DNA of 64,000 nucleotides from contig JACERO010000079.1 of assembly GCA_013911135.1 (NCBI GenBank), positions 24,051 to 88,050 on the forward strand, written 5' to 3'. Shown here one piece after another: positions 28,602-39,764 of the stretch (positions are counted from its first letter, which is position 1; each line of letters begins with the position of its first letter). The position numbers and the translations under genes were made by a program. The notes under the pieces were generated by a model. That model ran no database searches and was not told where the DNA came from. It was given only the letters and a program-made list of their open reading frames with translations. Source of the DNA: Candidatus Nitrosopumilus sp. GTDB taxonomy: Archaea > Thermoproteota > Nitrososphaeria > Nitrososphaerales > Nitrosopumilaceae.

Positions 28602-29948
28602 CTAATTCATTTTTGATGTTTTAATATTATTTAATTCATCTTCAAAGAAGAATTTTTCAGTAAATGCGGGTTTTAAATCATCCAACCAAATTGCATTTTC
28701 ATCATATTTTGCAAAGAATGGAGTTTCTACCCAATTAGAATTTCTACCCTGTAAAAATCTCAAAACAATTACCTTCTGATCATTTACAGTTGTGGTTCCA
28801 ATTACGTGTACTTTTCCTGGAGTTGCAGACATGCTAGGCCCACGAACAGTTCTTGCTAATCCACTTACTGTGGAATAGGCCTTTTTGAAAATATCATGCG
28901 CCTTAATGAGAGAAATTCCGAAGTAGTGTTGAGCCCCAGTATCTCTAACTACAAACATGTAGTACGGAATACATCCTAGTTGAACTTGTTTTGTCCACAT
29001 TTTTGCCCACATTTCTGCATCGTCATTGATGTGTGCTAAAAGTGGAGATTGTGTTCTAATTTGTGCACCTGTTGCTCTCACTTGTTCAATTGCACTTTTT
29101 ACAGAATCTGTTGATAATTCATTCAGATGATTAAAGTGAGCCATAAATGCAAGATGTAATCCGTTATCAGTAATCTTTCTAAAAATGCCTAACATTTCTT
29201 GTGAGTCAGAATCTGTTAAAAATTTGTAAGGCCAGTAAGATAGAGCTTTTGTTCCAATTCTAATTGTTTTAAGATTGGGAAGTTTTGCATTAATTAAAGT
29301 ATCAATGTATTTAGAAAACATTTTTGCATTCATAATCATTGGATCACCACCTGTAAAGAGTACATCACTAATTTCTGGATGTTCTATAAGATATTGAACT
29401 AGTTGTTCACCCTCTCGCATTGCAAATTTCATTTCATCCATTCCAACAAATTGTGGCCATCTAAAACAAAAGCTACAATATGCATGACAAGTTTGACTTT
29501 GACTTGGAAAGAAGAGACAGGTTTCCTTGTATTTGTGTTGCATACCATATAATTTGGTTCCATCTTTTAGTGTTGGAACATTAAGTTCCATTTGTCCTGC
29601 TGGATGTGGATTTAGTTGTAAACGAATTTCATTTGCAAGTGATGCAATTTCTTTTTTATCAGAATTATTTTTTAAAGCAGTTACCATTTTTTCATAGTGT
29701 TCTGGTTTTAACATTCCTTTTTGAGGAAAAGTCAAAACATACATTGGATCATTTGGTATATTGTTCCAATCAATTAATTGTTCAATAACGTAGTTGTTTA
29801 CTTTGAAAGGTAAAACATTTCCTACAACTTCCATCTCAAATTGAGTTTCTTCAGAAAGATTTTGAATGTGTGGAAGTTCACGAAAATTTGATAATGTATA
29901 TGATTTTAGTGGTGGTGAATCATCCCAAATTGATTCTTGATAAGTCAT
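28602..29948 (-). CDS. Lysine 2,3-aminomutase-family radical SAM protein
   Basis: TCHAYCSFCFRWPQF (CX3CX2C), DVLFTGGDPMIM. Confidence 0.85.
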   Translation of the reverse strand: MTYQESIWDDSPPLKSYTLSNFRELPHIQNLSEETQFEMEVVGNVLPFKVNNYVIEQLIDWNNIPNDPMYVLTFPQKGMLKPEHYEKMVTALKNNSDKKEIASLANEIRLQLNPHPAGQMELNVPTLKDGTKLYGMQHKYKETCLFFPSQSQTCHAYCSFCFRWPQFVGMDEMKFAMREGEQLVQYLIEHPEISDVLFTGGDPMIMNAKMFSKYIDTLINAKLPNLKTIRIGTKALSYWPYKFLTDSDSQEMLGIFRKITDNGLHLAFMAHFNHLNELSTDSVKSAIEQVRATGAQIRTQSPLLAHINDDAEMWAKMWTKQVQLGCIPYYMFVVRDTGAQHYFGISLIKAHDIFKKAYSTVSGLARTVRGPSMSATPGKVHVIGTTTVNDQKVIVLRFLQGRNSNWVETPFFAKYDENAIWLDDLKPAFTEKFFFEDELNNIKTSKMN

Positions 29949-30103
29949 TCCGTAAATAGTGTATTAACCCTTGATAAAAGTTGCAGGCTTTTTACGCACA
30001 AAAATTTTTGAATTTAACAAAAATTTGATAAAAATTTCAATCAATAATGATAATAGAAGTTAACTTTGTATTCTATATTAAACTGTGATTTAATTGAGTA
30101 GAT

Positions 30104-31828
30104 ATGACTGAGCATGAAGTTACAGGAATTTCTGTAGGCGAATTTGAAACAATACCTCAGATTCTAGCTTCTTCAGAGTCTCTTCAAGTGGCCTTTGTTC
30201 TTTTAATCATTGGTTTAGTAATTATTGGAATAGTTTACCGTAAATTTTCATATTGGGTTTCTTCTCAAAAATTTAACTATGCACGACCACATTCTTCTCG
30301 ATTTGTTCGCAAGGCAGTACTGCCATTTTTTGCAATAGCTTTAGTGTCATCTATTAATGTATACATACAAACCGCTGAACTATTCGAGGTAGAGATTGAA
30401 GATGGATTAGGTGGTGCTGAAAAATTTGCAAAAATTCTTAATTCAATTAACATACTAGTAATTGGCTGGACAATATCACACCTAATTCCAATTGCTTTAA
30501 CAAAACGTGACAAATCAATTCTGGAAAGAGAAGATTATGAACAGTGGAATAACATGCGAGGATTTACAGATGATGATAATTTATTCTACAAATGCTTCAA
30601 ATGGATTCCACCCAAGACAACTCCTTACGACATGAAAGATGATGAATTTCAAAAACATGTTCAAACCGAAGATGGTCTAAAATTTCTTGAAAAATATCAT
30701 ACTTCAAGAGGTTTACCTATTGGTAGTTATGATAAACTAGTAGATGAACCATTTGAAGAGTGGAAAAAATCAGAGAGAGTAAAATATGAAAAATATTATA
30801 AAAATTGTATAGATGGAACAAACCAGACAGGGCAAAAGCTAAAACCTGGTACTACACCAGACGAAATTTATCCTATAGATGTATGGCGAGAGCAAAAGAG
30901 ACAAAATAACTATGAACCATTAATTCCAAATTCAAGACCACCAGGATATGCAAGAAAACAAAAAGAAGGAGTTCCAAAATCTGCAAAACAAGTTCTTCCA
31001 ATAGGAATTTTTGTTGCTACAGTACTTGGTGTAGTTACATGGTGGGGAGTAGATTTGGTAGTTTTGGCAACTGCAACTGGAGGACTTGCACTGGGTATAG
31101 GACTTGCACTAAAAGAAACAATGGAAAATTACTTTGCATATATCATGATCAAGAAAGACAAAGTTATCAAAGAAGGAGATAGGGTTACGTTGCCAAGTGG
31201 ATATACAGGTCTAGTATTCAAAATTACACCTAGAATAACCTATGTCAGACATGGTCTCAACGAATCTTTGGCAATAATTCCTACAAAACAAATCGTCTCA
31301 GAAGAAATAATCAACTTTACTAAGGAATTCAAGCTTGTTCCATCAATTATTGAGGTTGGAGTTTCATATCTAAACGATCCTGTGCAAGTAGAAGCAATTC
31401 TAATGAAGATAGGTAAACGGGCCATGAAAGAAGTTAAGGATGGACAAGGTAATCACCTAGCTAGACAGAAAAGATGTCCATACCTTGATGAACACAAACC
31501 AAGTTGTGGATGTGATAAAGAAATACACGTAGAAGTAGGTGATCCTGTTGTAAGGTTTAACAATTTTAATGACTCATCACTTGATTTTGCACTTAGAGTG
31601 TTTGTACGAGATTACGGTTCTCAGTTTAAGATGAAAAGTGAAATGAGGACAATCATGTACCAAGAATTCAAAGATTATGATATTAGAATTCCATGGCCTA
31701 TCAGAACAGTATACCAAGGAGATGAGAAAAGAGAAGCAGAAGAGATTGGGAAATTCGATAAAATTCGTGACCAAGTGGTTAAGGAGTATGGTAGTAAAGA
31801 TACTGAGGGTTCTGCAGAAGAAGGATAA
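30104..31828 (+). CDS. Mechanosensitive ion channel (MscS family)
   Basis: TATGGLALGIGLALKETMENYFAYIMIKKDKVIKEGDRVTLPSGYTGLV pore/beta domain. Confidence 0.85.
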   Translation: MTEHEVTGISVGEFETIPQILASSESLQVAFVLLIIGLVIIGIVYRKFSYWVSSQKFNYARPHSSRFVRKAVLPFFAIALVSSINVYIQTAELFEVEIEDGLGGAEKFAKILNSINILVIGWTISHLIPIALTKRDKSILEREDYEQWNNMRGFTDDDNLFYKCFKWIPPKTTPYDMKDDEFQKHVQTEDGLKFLEKYHTSRGLPIGSYDKLVDEPFEEWKKSERVKYEKYYKNCIDGTNQTGQKLKPGTTPDEIYPIDVWREQKRQNNYEPLIPNSRPPGYARKQKEGVPKSAKQVLPIGIFVATVLGVVTWWGVDLVVLATATGGLALGIGLALKETMENYFAYIMIKKDKVIKEGDRVTLPSGYTGLVFKITPRITYVRHGLNESLAIIPTKQIVSEEIINFTKEFKLVPSIIEVGVSYLNDPVQVEAILMKIGKRAMKEVKDGQGNHLARQKRCPYLDEHKPSCGCDKEIHVEVGDPVVRFNNFNDSSLDFALRVFVRDYGSQFKMKSEMRTIMYQEFKDYDIRIPWPIRTVYQGDEKREAEEIGKFDKIRDQVVKEYGSKDTEGSAEEG

Positions 31829-31867
31829 TCTTCTCAAAACTTAAGAATCCCATTAAATCACATTTTC

Positions 31868-32749
31868 TTGTTGAGCAAGATATCAATAATTTCAGGAAAA
31901 TCTTCAGAAGATCTAGCCAAAAGATTATCAAAAAAACTAAAAGCAAATCTTGTAAAATCAGAAGTTAGGGTTTTTCCTGATGGGGAAAGCAAAATTACTC
32001 TTAGAGGAAATTTATCTAAAAGAAAATCTGTTGTTGTACAGTCAATTTACCCACCTGTTGACACAAATCTAGTTCAAGCATTATCATTAATTTCAAAAGC
32101 TAAAGAAACATCATCGGAAGTGATTGCTGTAATTCCATATATGGGATATGCAAGACAAGACAGAGAATTTTTGCCAGGTGAAATTATCACAATGAAAGTT
32201 CTTGCAAAATTGTTTAAAGGAGTTGGCGCATCAAAAATAATTGCTGTTGATATTCACAGTGTAATAGGTCTCAAGCATTTTACTATAAAATCAAAGAACG
32301 TTACTGCAATTCCAGATCTGGTGAAATATTTCAAGAAATTGAGCCTAAAAAATCCTTTAGTTGTCTCTCCTGATCAAGGTGGGAAAAATAGAGCAAAAGA
32401 ATTTGCGAAAAAATTTGAATCGGAGTATATTGTTCTAGAGAAAAAAAGAGATAAAAAAACAGGCAAAGTAAAAATCAAAACAAAAAATTCAGACAAAGTT
32501 ACTAACAGAGATCTTATTTTAGTTGATGATATGATAAGTACAGGAGAAAGTATCATCAAGGCTACACAATTTCTTAAAAAACAAAAATGTAAAAAAGTGT
32601 ATGTTGCATGTACACATGCTCTTTTAATGAATGGTGCAGAAAAGAAGATAAGAAAAGCAGGAGTTACAAGTATTGTTAGTACAAATACAATTCCAGGAAA
32701 AACATCAGTAGTTGATGTTTCCAATACAATTGCAAAGGCAATAATGTAA
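31868..32749 (+). CDS. prs: Ribose-phosphate pyrophosphokinase
   Basis: VIPYMGYARQDREFLPGE, VSPDQGGKNRAKEFA, DLILVDDMISTGESII; TTG start. Confidence 0.94.
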   Translation: MLSKISIISGKSSEDLAKRLSKKLKANLVKSEVRVFPDGESKITLRGNLSKRKSVVVQSIYPPVDTNLVQALSLISKAKETSSEVIAVIPYMGYARQDREFLPGEIITMKVLAKLFKGVGASKIIAVDIHSVIGLKHFTIKSKNVTAIPDLVKYFKKLSLKNPLVVSPDQGGKNRAKEFAKKFESEYIVLEKKRDKKTGKVKIKTKNSDKVTNRDLILVDDMISTGESIIKATQFLKKQKCKKVYVACTHALLMNGAEKKIRKAGVTSIVSTNTIPGKTSVVDVSNTIAKAIM

Positions 32750-33696
32750 TGCCAGAAAGTTTTTTTATTTTATCTAAAGATTATCTAGAGCTTGCAAGTG
32801 ATGAAATAATTGCATTATCAAAAATGTATGATAGATTTTCTAAAGTTAAAATAATTTCTAATTTAGTAATTATTCAATCAAAAACAAGTTGGAATAAAAT
32901 TGCAAAACGTGCTTCATTTGTTAAAGTTTCTGGACAGATATTACGAAAGATGTCGGGATTATTTTTAAATGAAGATAATTTAGAAGTGCTAAAAAATGCA
33001 AAGACCTTTGTTTGCAGAATAATTAATTTATCATCAAAACAATTCAATATTCCAGAATTAGAAAGCTCTATGGGAGATATGATATCAAAATTCTCTCATG
33101 CAAAAGTAGAATTGGAAGATCCTGATATTACAATATATTTAATTTTTACAGATAATGAGAATTTTTTTGGATTCTCAAAGCGAATTAAAGAAAAAACTAG
33201 ACCAAAAAAAATTAAAAAATATCCTCATGAATTGGATTGGAAGCTGACAAGAGTTATAATAAACTTGATTGGGTTAAAAGAAGGAGAAACTGTTTGTGAT
33301 CCATTTTGCGGTACTGGTACGACACTTTTAGAGGCTGAATCTATGGGCATCCATGCAATTGGATTAGATTTTGACGAAAAAATGTATGAGATTTCAAAAG
33401 AAAACCTCAAGGTAAATGGGTATAAATCAAAGGTTTTCAAGTCAGACTTTCAAGAATTGTCAAAACTTTCTGGAAAGTTTGATGGAATTGTTACTGACTT
33501 ACCATATGGAAGAGCATCAAAAGCATCAGAAAAACCCGAAGAGATCCTGAAGAAATTTTTCTCAATTATGCCCAGACGTAAGAGAATGGCAATTATGTAC
33601 AAAAAAGAATTAGATAGAAATTTGAAGTTAAATGGATTAAAAAAATATGAAATCTATAGGCATAAAAGCTTGACAAGGACAATTTTAATTAAATGA
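32749..33696 (+). CDS. tRNA (guanine10-N2)-methyltransferase-like (THUMP/MTase)
   Basis: [31 protein letters not shown] and [10 protein letters not shown]. Confidence 0.88.
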   Translation: MPESFFILSKDYLELASDEIIALSKMYDRFSKVKIISNLVIIQSKTSWNKIAKRASFVKVSGQILRKMSGLFLNEDNLEVLKNAKTFVCRIINLSSKQFNIPELESSMGDMISKFSHAKVELEDPDITIYLIFTDNENFFGFSKRIKEKTRPKKIKKYPHELDWKLTRVIINLIGLKEGETVCDPFCGTGTTLLEAESMGIHAIGLDFDEKMYEISKENLKVNGYKSKVFKSDFQELSKLSGKFDGIVTDLPYGRASKASEKPEEILKKFFSIMPRRKRMAIMYKKELDRNLKLNGLKKYEIYRHKSLTRTILIK

Positions 33697-34592
33697 AACT
33701 TGTATTTTTAGGAACATCAGCATCTCAACCCACTGAAAACAGAGGACTATCTTGTATTTGTTTAGAAAGAGAAGGAGAGATCTTAATGTTTGATGCAGGA
33801 GAAGCTGCACAAATTTCCTATATGAAATCAGGTTTAGGATGGAATAAAAAAATGAAAATGTTTGTTACACATCTACATGGAGATCATTGTGTAGGGATTC
33901 TAGGATTATTACAAACAATGTCTATGCAAAACAGAACTGAAACTTTGGAGATTTTTGGTCCAAGTGGAATTGATGAATTTATTGCAGCAAACATCAAAAT
34001 ATTAAATTTTGGATTATCATTTTCTGTTTTAATTACTGTTGTCAAAGAAGGAAAAATTTTTGAGAATGAGAAATTTTTAATGTATGCATGCAAAGCAAAT
34101 CACTCAGTTACTGCATTTTCATATCTATTTGAAGAAAAAGATAAGCCTGGAAGATTCAATGTTGAAAAAGCTAAAGAATTAGGTATACCTGAAGGTGAAT
34201 TGTGGAATAAATTACAAAATGGAAATGAAATTACTGTAAATGAAAAAATAATAAGGCCAGATCAAGTGTTAGGAGAAAAACGTCCAGGTAAAAAAATAGG
34301 AATTTCAGGTGATACAATGCCCACTAAAGAGTTAGGAAAATTTTTTGAGGAATGTGATTATCTAGTATTTGATTCTACATTTCTTGATGAAGAAAAACAA
34401 AGAGCAAAAGATATATGTCATTCTACTGCAAAACAAGCAGCAATTTTAGGAAAAAACGCAAAAGTGAAAAATTTAGTTTTAACACATTTTTCAGCTAGAT
34501 ACAAAGATGAAGTTGGACATTTGAAAGAAGCAGAAGAGATTCATAATTCTGTAATAACTGCAAGAGATCTTTTAGAAATAGAAATTAAATGA
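33693..34592 (+). CDS. rnz: Ribonuclease Z
   Basis: [46 protein letters not shown]. Confidence 0.94.
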   Translation: MKLVFLGTSASQPTENRGLSCICLEREGEILMFDAGEAAQISYMKSGLGWNKKMKMFVTHLHGDHCVGILGLLQTMSMQNRTETLEIFGPSGIDEFIAANIKILNFGLSFSVLITVVKEGKIFENEKFLMYACKANHSVTAFSYLFEEKDKPGRFNVEKAKELGIPEGELWNKLQNGNEITVNEKIIRPDQVLGEKRPGKKIGISGDTMPTKELGKFFEECDYLVFDSTFLDEEKQRAKDICHSTAKQAAILGKNAKVKNLVLTHFSARYKDEVGHLKEAEEIHNSVITARDLLEIEIK

Positions 34593-35317
34593 AAATGTTT
34601 GAGCTAATTAGAGATCACATTAAAGATATTAAAAAAATTGTATTTGTAACAGGGGCCGGAATATCACAAGAAAGTGGAATTCCTACATTTAGAGGAAAAG
34701 ATGGATTATGGAGAAACTATAATGCAATGAAATTAACGACAATTGATGCGTTTTATGATAATCCAAAATTGGTTTGGGAGTGGTTATAATGAAAGAAGAA
34801 GCAATATCTTTGCTGCACAACCAAATCTTGGTCACAAAGCAATTGCTGAACTTGAAAAATATGTGCAAGTTGTGGTGTTAACACAGAATATTGATGGACT
34901 TCATCAAAAGGCTGGTAGCTCAGAAGTGTTGGAATTACATGGAAGTATTGTAAAAATAAGTGTACAGTTTGTGATTATAAAGATAAAATAATAACTGAAT
35001 TTTCTGAAACTCCACCCTTATGCAAATGTGGGAATATACTCAGACCTGATGTTGTCTGGTTTGGAGAATCTCTGCCACAAAAAATATGGCAAAAAGCTAT
35101 GATTTTTGCAAGTCAATGTGATTTGATGGTAATTGCTGGTACATCTCTTGTTGTGTCACCTGCAAATACACTACCAATCTATGCAAAACAAAATAAAGCA
35201 ATATTGATAGAAGTCAATCCAGAAAATACTGAGATGTCATCAGAGATGGATTTAGCTATAAGAGATACAAGTGCAATTACACTACCTAAATTTGTATCAA
35301 TGTTTAAAGAAAATTAA
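34589..35317 (+). pseudogene. Sir2-family NAD-dependent deacylase, two 1-nt frameshifts (near 34785 and 34961)
   Basis: [50 protein letters not shown]-terminal GTSLVVSPANTLPIYAKQ; three frames join collinearly. Confidence 0.85.
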
Positions 35318-35318
35318 A

Positions 35319-36005
35319 TTATGATTGTGAAAATATGCCATTAATTTTTGTATCAGAATCATCCCCAGGATTAAATACTGATGAGGTAATTGTACCATGA
35401 TCTTCATGTTCAACAATCATATCTACATAGTAAGAAATCCCAGTAGCATCATTTACAGTAGTTTCAAACATTGAAGTAAAAAATGTGCCTGAAAAAATTT
35501 CTTTTTGTTCAGTTCTAATTACAACAGTAACACTTTGTGTTTTCCCACTTGAATCAGAATATTGAAGAAGAATATTGTTATCTGGTTGTTGTGTAGTAGA
35601 TAAGGACAGTGTATCATATACTATTAATGAACTTGTAGTTGATGAACTTGAACCACCCGTGAAAATATCTGTAATGGCTTCAATAGGATTAAAATTTGAA
35701 ATCTCTTCACTAATGGTTTTTTGAGATGATTCTTTTACTTCAGATATTTCATTAGTAATCTTATCTCCAGCGTTACTAATTCCATTAGTTATAGAATTAC
35801 TTGTTTTATCCATTATTTGATCAATTGATTCGTCAATTCTTTGGTCTGCAGAATCTGAAGCTTTTGAACCAAAGTTGGTTACATCATCCATTAAAGAATC
35901 AAATACGGTGGCAGAAGTAGTTGGAAAAATATTATCAATTTCTGTGGAGAATATCATACCTCCCAAGATTACAATTCCAGCTATTATGCCTAATTTTATG
36001 AGCAT
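35319..36005 (-). CDS. Membrane-anchored hypothetical protein with coiled-coil region
   Basis: N-terminal TM helix then Ser/Asp-rich repeats. Confidence 0.55.
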   Translation of the reverse strand: MLIKLGIIAGIVILGGMIFSTEIDNIFPTTSATVFDSLMDDVTNFGSKASDSADQRIDESIDQIMDKTSNSITNGISNAGDKITNEISEVKESSQKTISEEISNFNPIEAITDIFTGGSSSSTTSSLIVYDTLSLSTTQQPDNNILLQYSDSSGKTQSVTVVIRTEQKEIFSGTFFTSMFETTVNDATGISYYVDMIVEHEDHGTITSSVFNPGDDSDTKINGIFSQS

Positions 36006-36078
36006 TTGATATTAATTTAAAAAAAAGGATTTTAGATTCAAACTAAAAAAATATTTAACAATGATTGAATTTTCTTAG

Positions 36079-36495
36079 CTAAATTTCATCATCCCTAGAA
36101 ACAATCCAATCAATAATTCTATCAATATATGATGAAGTCAAAATTACTTTAATTGGTCCTAAAGGAGATTCATTTGCTTCTTCACAAATTGCTATTTTTT
36201 CAACAAAAGCTGCTTGTTTATTTAGATAAAACCAAGTAGTATCATTTTCTAAATTTTTTTCAAGATTACGTCTATAGATTTTTTGAGATTGTTTAGTGTG
36301 AACTGTTTCGTAAATCTTTTCTAAAGACTTGAGATCTTTGGATTGGGCACTAATTGAAAAAATTTCAGTTTTTATATTTGAGTTTGTAAAAATATTTGAA
36401 ATTGCTTTTTTAATTTTTTTTGGATCCTCAGAAGGATTTACTGAACAAAACATCTCTATTTTGCAACTAATATTTGGAATTCTCATTCTATCCAA
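36079..36495 (-). CDS. UPF0201-like conserved archaeal protein
   Basis: ISCKIEMFCSVNPSEDPKKIKKAISNIF ... LGPIKVILTS. Confidence 0.7.
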   Translation of the reverse strand: MDRMRIPNISCKIEMFCSVNPSEDPKKIKKAISNIFTNSNIKTEIFSISAQSKDLKSLEKIYETVHTKQSQKIYRRNLEKNLENDTTWFYLNKQAAFVEKIAICEEANESPLGPIKVILTSSYIDRIIDWIVSRDDEI

Positions 36496-37031
36496 CTTTG
36501 AATAATTTTAAAGGTGGTTTCTATTAACTTGTCTTTTGTTAAACCAATATTTGATATGGCATAATCAGATAGTGCAATTGGACTACTAATTCCAACTCCT
36601 AATTCGCGATTATCTCGTTCTTCAAAGTGATCTTTTGTTTGAGGATCATCTGATCTTCCTCTTTTTTGTAAAAAATCAAATCTAGTATCAGTTAATGCAT
36701 GAATTGCTAATAGTTTTACACTACCAAGTTTTCTAAGTACTTCTATTTCATCAGTAGATCTAATTCCATCAATTAGTATCACATTAGCAGTAGACGATTC
36801 TATTTGTGGTTTCACTAATTCTGCTATTGCACCAAGACCATTTTTTTCTCTAAGCTCAAGCATTAGTTTTCCAAGATTCGTTCTAGTTGATTCTAAGTTT
36901 CTTTTTTTTGCTTCTTCTCTAACAGCATTTCCCATATTGATAATGTCATATCCTTTTGGTTTCAATCCTTCAGCAATAGTAGATTTGCCAGCACCAGGCA
37001 TGCCTGTTAGACATACAATTAGTTTTGTCAA
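36483..37031 (-). CDS. UPF0200 / dephospho-CoA kinase-like P-loop protein
   Basis: LTGMPGAGKSTIAEGLKPKGYDIINMGNAVREEA; RSDDPQTKDHFEERDNRE. Confidence 0.85.
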   Translation of the reverse strand: MTKLIVCLTGMPGAGKSTIAEGLKPKGYDIINMGNAVREEAKKRNLESTRTNLGKLMLELREKNGLGAIAELVKPQIESSTANVILIDGIRSTDEIEVLRKLGSVKLLAIHALTDTRFDFLQKRGRSDDPQTKDHFEERDNRELGVGISSPIALSDYAISNIGLTKDKLIETTFKIIQSWIE

Positions 37032-37103
37032 TACATATCAAAAAAGAGTCTCGTCTATGAAGCTACCGGAAATTATTATAAAGATACTTCAAAAAATGTT
37101 ATA

Positions 37104-37646
37104 ATGCGAACTTTTGTAGCAATTGAAATCTCAAATGGGGATATTATCAATTCCATAAAAAAATTTCAAACTAAAATTAACATTGATGCTAAATCCGTAG
37201 AATCAAAAAATTTTCATTTTACATTACAATTTTTAGGTGAAATTTCAGAGGAGATCTTACAAAAAGTTATCCAAGCCCTTCGTAAGATTGAATTTTCAAG
37301 TTTTAGTGTAAACTTGAAAGGAACAGGTGCATTTCTTAAACCTAAATTTCCAAGAGTGATTTGGATTGGAACAGATGAAAATGGAGGAAACATGCTAATT
37401 CAGTTATCAAAAAAAGTTGAAAAAGTGTTAGAACCATTAGGATTTTTTTTTAGATAAGCCGTTCAAACCTCATATCACAGTATTTAGAATTAAAAAGAAG
37501 GTAGGAGATATAACAAAAGAATTGGATAGTCAAAAAATGATAGATTTTGGAATACAAAAAGTAACTAGTATCAAATTGAAAAAAAGTGAACTTACATCAA
37601 ATGGACCAATCTATTCTAATTTAGAGGAGATTAGTGCAATAAAATG
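37104..37646 (+). pseudogene. thpR: RNA 2',3'-cyclic phosphodiesterase (2'-5' RNA ligase), one frameshift in the T9 run at ~37443
   Basis: HFTLQFLGEI first motif; removing one T restores LGFFLDKPFKPHITVFRIKKK with the second HxT motif. Confidence 0.87.
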
Positions 37647-38975
37647 AAACAAATTATTTCTAAAATTTCCAAGTCTGTTATTCCATCAAAAACAATAGAA
37701 AACTCAAAAAAACAAATTGCTGAATTAGCATTTAACTTAGTTAAAAAAGAAATTGAGAAATTTACAGAAGTTATAGGATTAGAATTTGGTGGTTCATTTG
37801 CAAAAGGTACTTGGTTATCAAAAGATGCAGATGTAGATATTTTTATCAAATTTAAGAAATCTACATCAGAAGAAAAATTTGAAAAGATCTCAAAAAAAAT
37901 TGGTTTTGAATCATTGAAAAAATATTCTCCATATATTAGATGTTCTGAGCATCCATATGTTGAGGCAAAAATTAAAAATACAAAGATCAATGTTGTACCA
38001 TTTTATGATGTAAAAATTGGAGAGTGGAAAAGTGCTGCTGATAGATCTCCATTTCATACAAAATTCATGGAAAAATCACTAACATCTAAAATGAGAAACG
38101 ATGTTAGAATTCTAAAAACATTTTTTAAATCAAATAAAATTTACGGAGCTGAAATTGCAAAACAAGGATTTAGTGGTTATGTTTCAGAAGTTTTAATCTT
38201 AAATTTTGGAAGTTTTGAAAATGTAATTAAATCAATATCAGGAATTAAAGAAAATCAAATTATTGGAAAGACTTCAAAGAAATTTGGAACATCAATAGTG
38301 ATTATAGATCCAATTGATAATAATAGGAATTTAGCTGCTGCAATTTCTGATGAAAATCTTGGAAAATTTATTCTTGTTTCTAGAGCTTTTAAAGAAAAAC
38401 CTACAATAGGATTCTTCAAGGACAAAAAATCACTAGTTTCAAAGAAACATTGGGAAAATTTGTTGGTAATAAAATTTAACTTTAAAATTAGAAGCCCAGA
38501 TATAATATGGGGGCAAATTAAAAGAGCCACTTCATCATTGTCTACTCAATTAGAATTAGGTGGATTTGAAGTACTAAGAAGTAAGCCCCATACAGATCAA
38601 CAAAAAGAAGTCTATCTCTTTTTCTTGTTAGAATCTACAAAAATTTCAAGACTATATCCAAAAAATGGACCAGAATATTTTAGAGAAGATAGTTCCAAGA
38701 GTTTTATTTCTAAAAATATTGTAAATACGGAATTAATGTGGATTGGAAAGAATAAAAAAATAACTTCATTAGAAAAAAGAAAACATACTGAAGCAGTCAA
38801 ATTCATGATAGAATTTTTGAAAAAGAATCTTAGAACAGACATACCAAAAGGTCTTCAAAGTGATTTCAAACAAGGTTTCAAGGTTTCAGTAGGAAACAAA
38901 AATTTAAGCAAATCAATTAAAGAGGCTGCAAGTGAGTTGATTTCAACAGATGGCACACTCCTTCATTTCAATTAA
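37644..38975 (+). CDS. cca: CCA tRNA nucleotidyltransferase (archaeal class I)
   Basis: GGSFAKGTWLSKDADVDIFIKF. Confidence 0.92.
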   Translation: MKQIISKISKSVIPSKTIENSKKQIAELAFNLVKKEIEKFTEVIGLEFGGSFAKGTWLSKDADVDIFIKFKKSTSEEKFEKISKKIGFESLKKYSPYIRCSEHPYVEAKIKNTKINVVPFYDVKIGEWKSAADRSPFHTKFMEKSLTSKMRNDVRILKTFFKSNKIYGAEIAKQGFSGYVSEVLILNFGSFENVIKSISGIKENQIIGKTSKKFGTSIVIIDPIDNNRNLAAAISDENLGKFILVSRAFKEKPTIGFFKDKKSLVSKKHWENLLVIKFNFKIRSPDIIWGQIKRATSSLSTQLELGGFEVLRSKPHTDQQKEVYLFFLLESTKISRLYPKNGPEYFREDSSKSFISKNIVNTELMWIGKNKKITSLEKRKHTEAVKFMIEFLKKNLRTDIPKGLQSDFKQGFKVSVGNKNLSKSIKEAASELISTDGTLLHFN

Positions 38976-39711
38976 GAAATTTGCGGATGAGCCATACTCA
39001 AATATTCTTGGATATCCAAAAGCTACCAGTAGACAAATTAGATCAAGAATTAATGAATTAGAGAAATTAAAAATAAAATCAGTTTCATTTACAGGTTCTA
39101 CTACACTTGGAAATTTAGCAATTTTAGGAAAAGGATACGTTGGAGTTGTAGTTCTAGTAAAAAAAGGAAGCAAGCAGGTTGCACTAAAAATTAGACGAAC
39201 AGATTCGCAAAGAAATGAAATGAAAAATGAAGTAATATTACTAAAATTAGCAAATTCAGTAAATGTTGGACCAAAAATGTATGTTGCAAGTAAAAATTTC
39301 TTAGTAATGGAATATCTTGAAGGAATTGATATTAGTAAATGGGTAAATACGTTAAAAGGAATAGGTAGTGCAAAGAAATTAAAATCTACAATCAGAAATG
39401 TTTTAGAAGACTGTTATAGACTAGATCAGATTAGTCTTGATCATGGCGAATTAAGTAATGTTTCAAAACATGTCATTGTAGGAAAAACAAAATCTACCTT
39501 AATTGATTTTGAAAGTTCTAGCACTAAAAGAAGATCATCAAATGTTACATCAATTACTCAAGCAATTTTTATTGGATCAGGAATTGCAAAAAAAACTCAA
39601 AAAATCTACAAAAACCCGCCTAAAGAGAAAATTATTGATATCTTAAAACAATACAAACAAGAAAAGACACGAGTAAATTTTGAAAAACTATTAAAAATTC
39701 TAAAATTGTAA
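38950..39711 (+). CDS. Predicted serine/threonine protein kinase (RIO-like)
   Basis: LGKGYVGVVVLVKKGSKQVALKIRRTDSQR, LDHGELSNVSKHVIV, STLIDFESSSTKRR. Confidence 0.75.
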   Translation: MAHSFISIKKFADEPYSNILGYPKATSRQIRSRINELEKLKIKSVSFTGSTTLGNLAILGKGYVGVVVLVKKGSKQVALKIRRTDSQRNEMKNEVILLKLANSVNVGPKMYVASKNFLVMEYLEGIDISKWVNTLKGIGSAKKLKSTIRNVLEDCYRLDQISLDHGELSNVSKHVIVGKTKSTLIDFESSSTKRRSSNVTSITQAIFIGSGIAKKTQKIYKNPPKEKIIDILKQYKQEKTRVNFEKLLKILKL

Positions 39712-39764
39712 AGAATCAGTAAGATTTACTATATTTTTATAGGATATATTCACAGGATCCTAAA

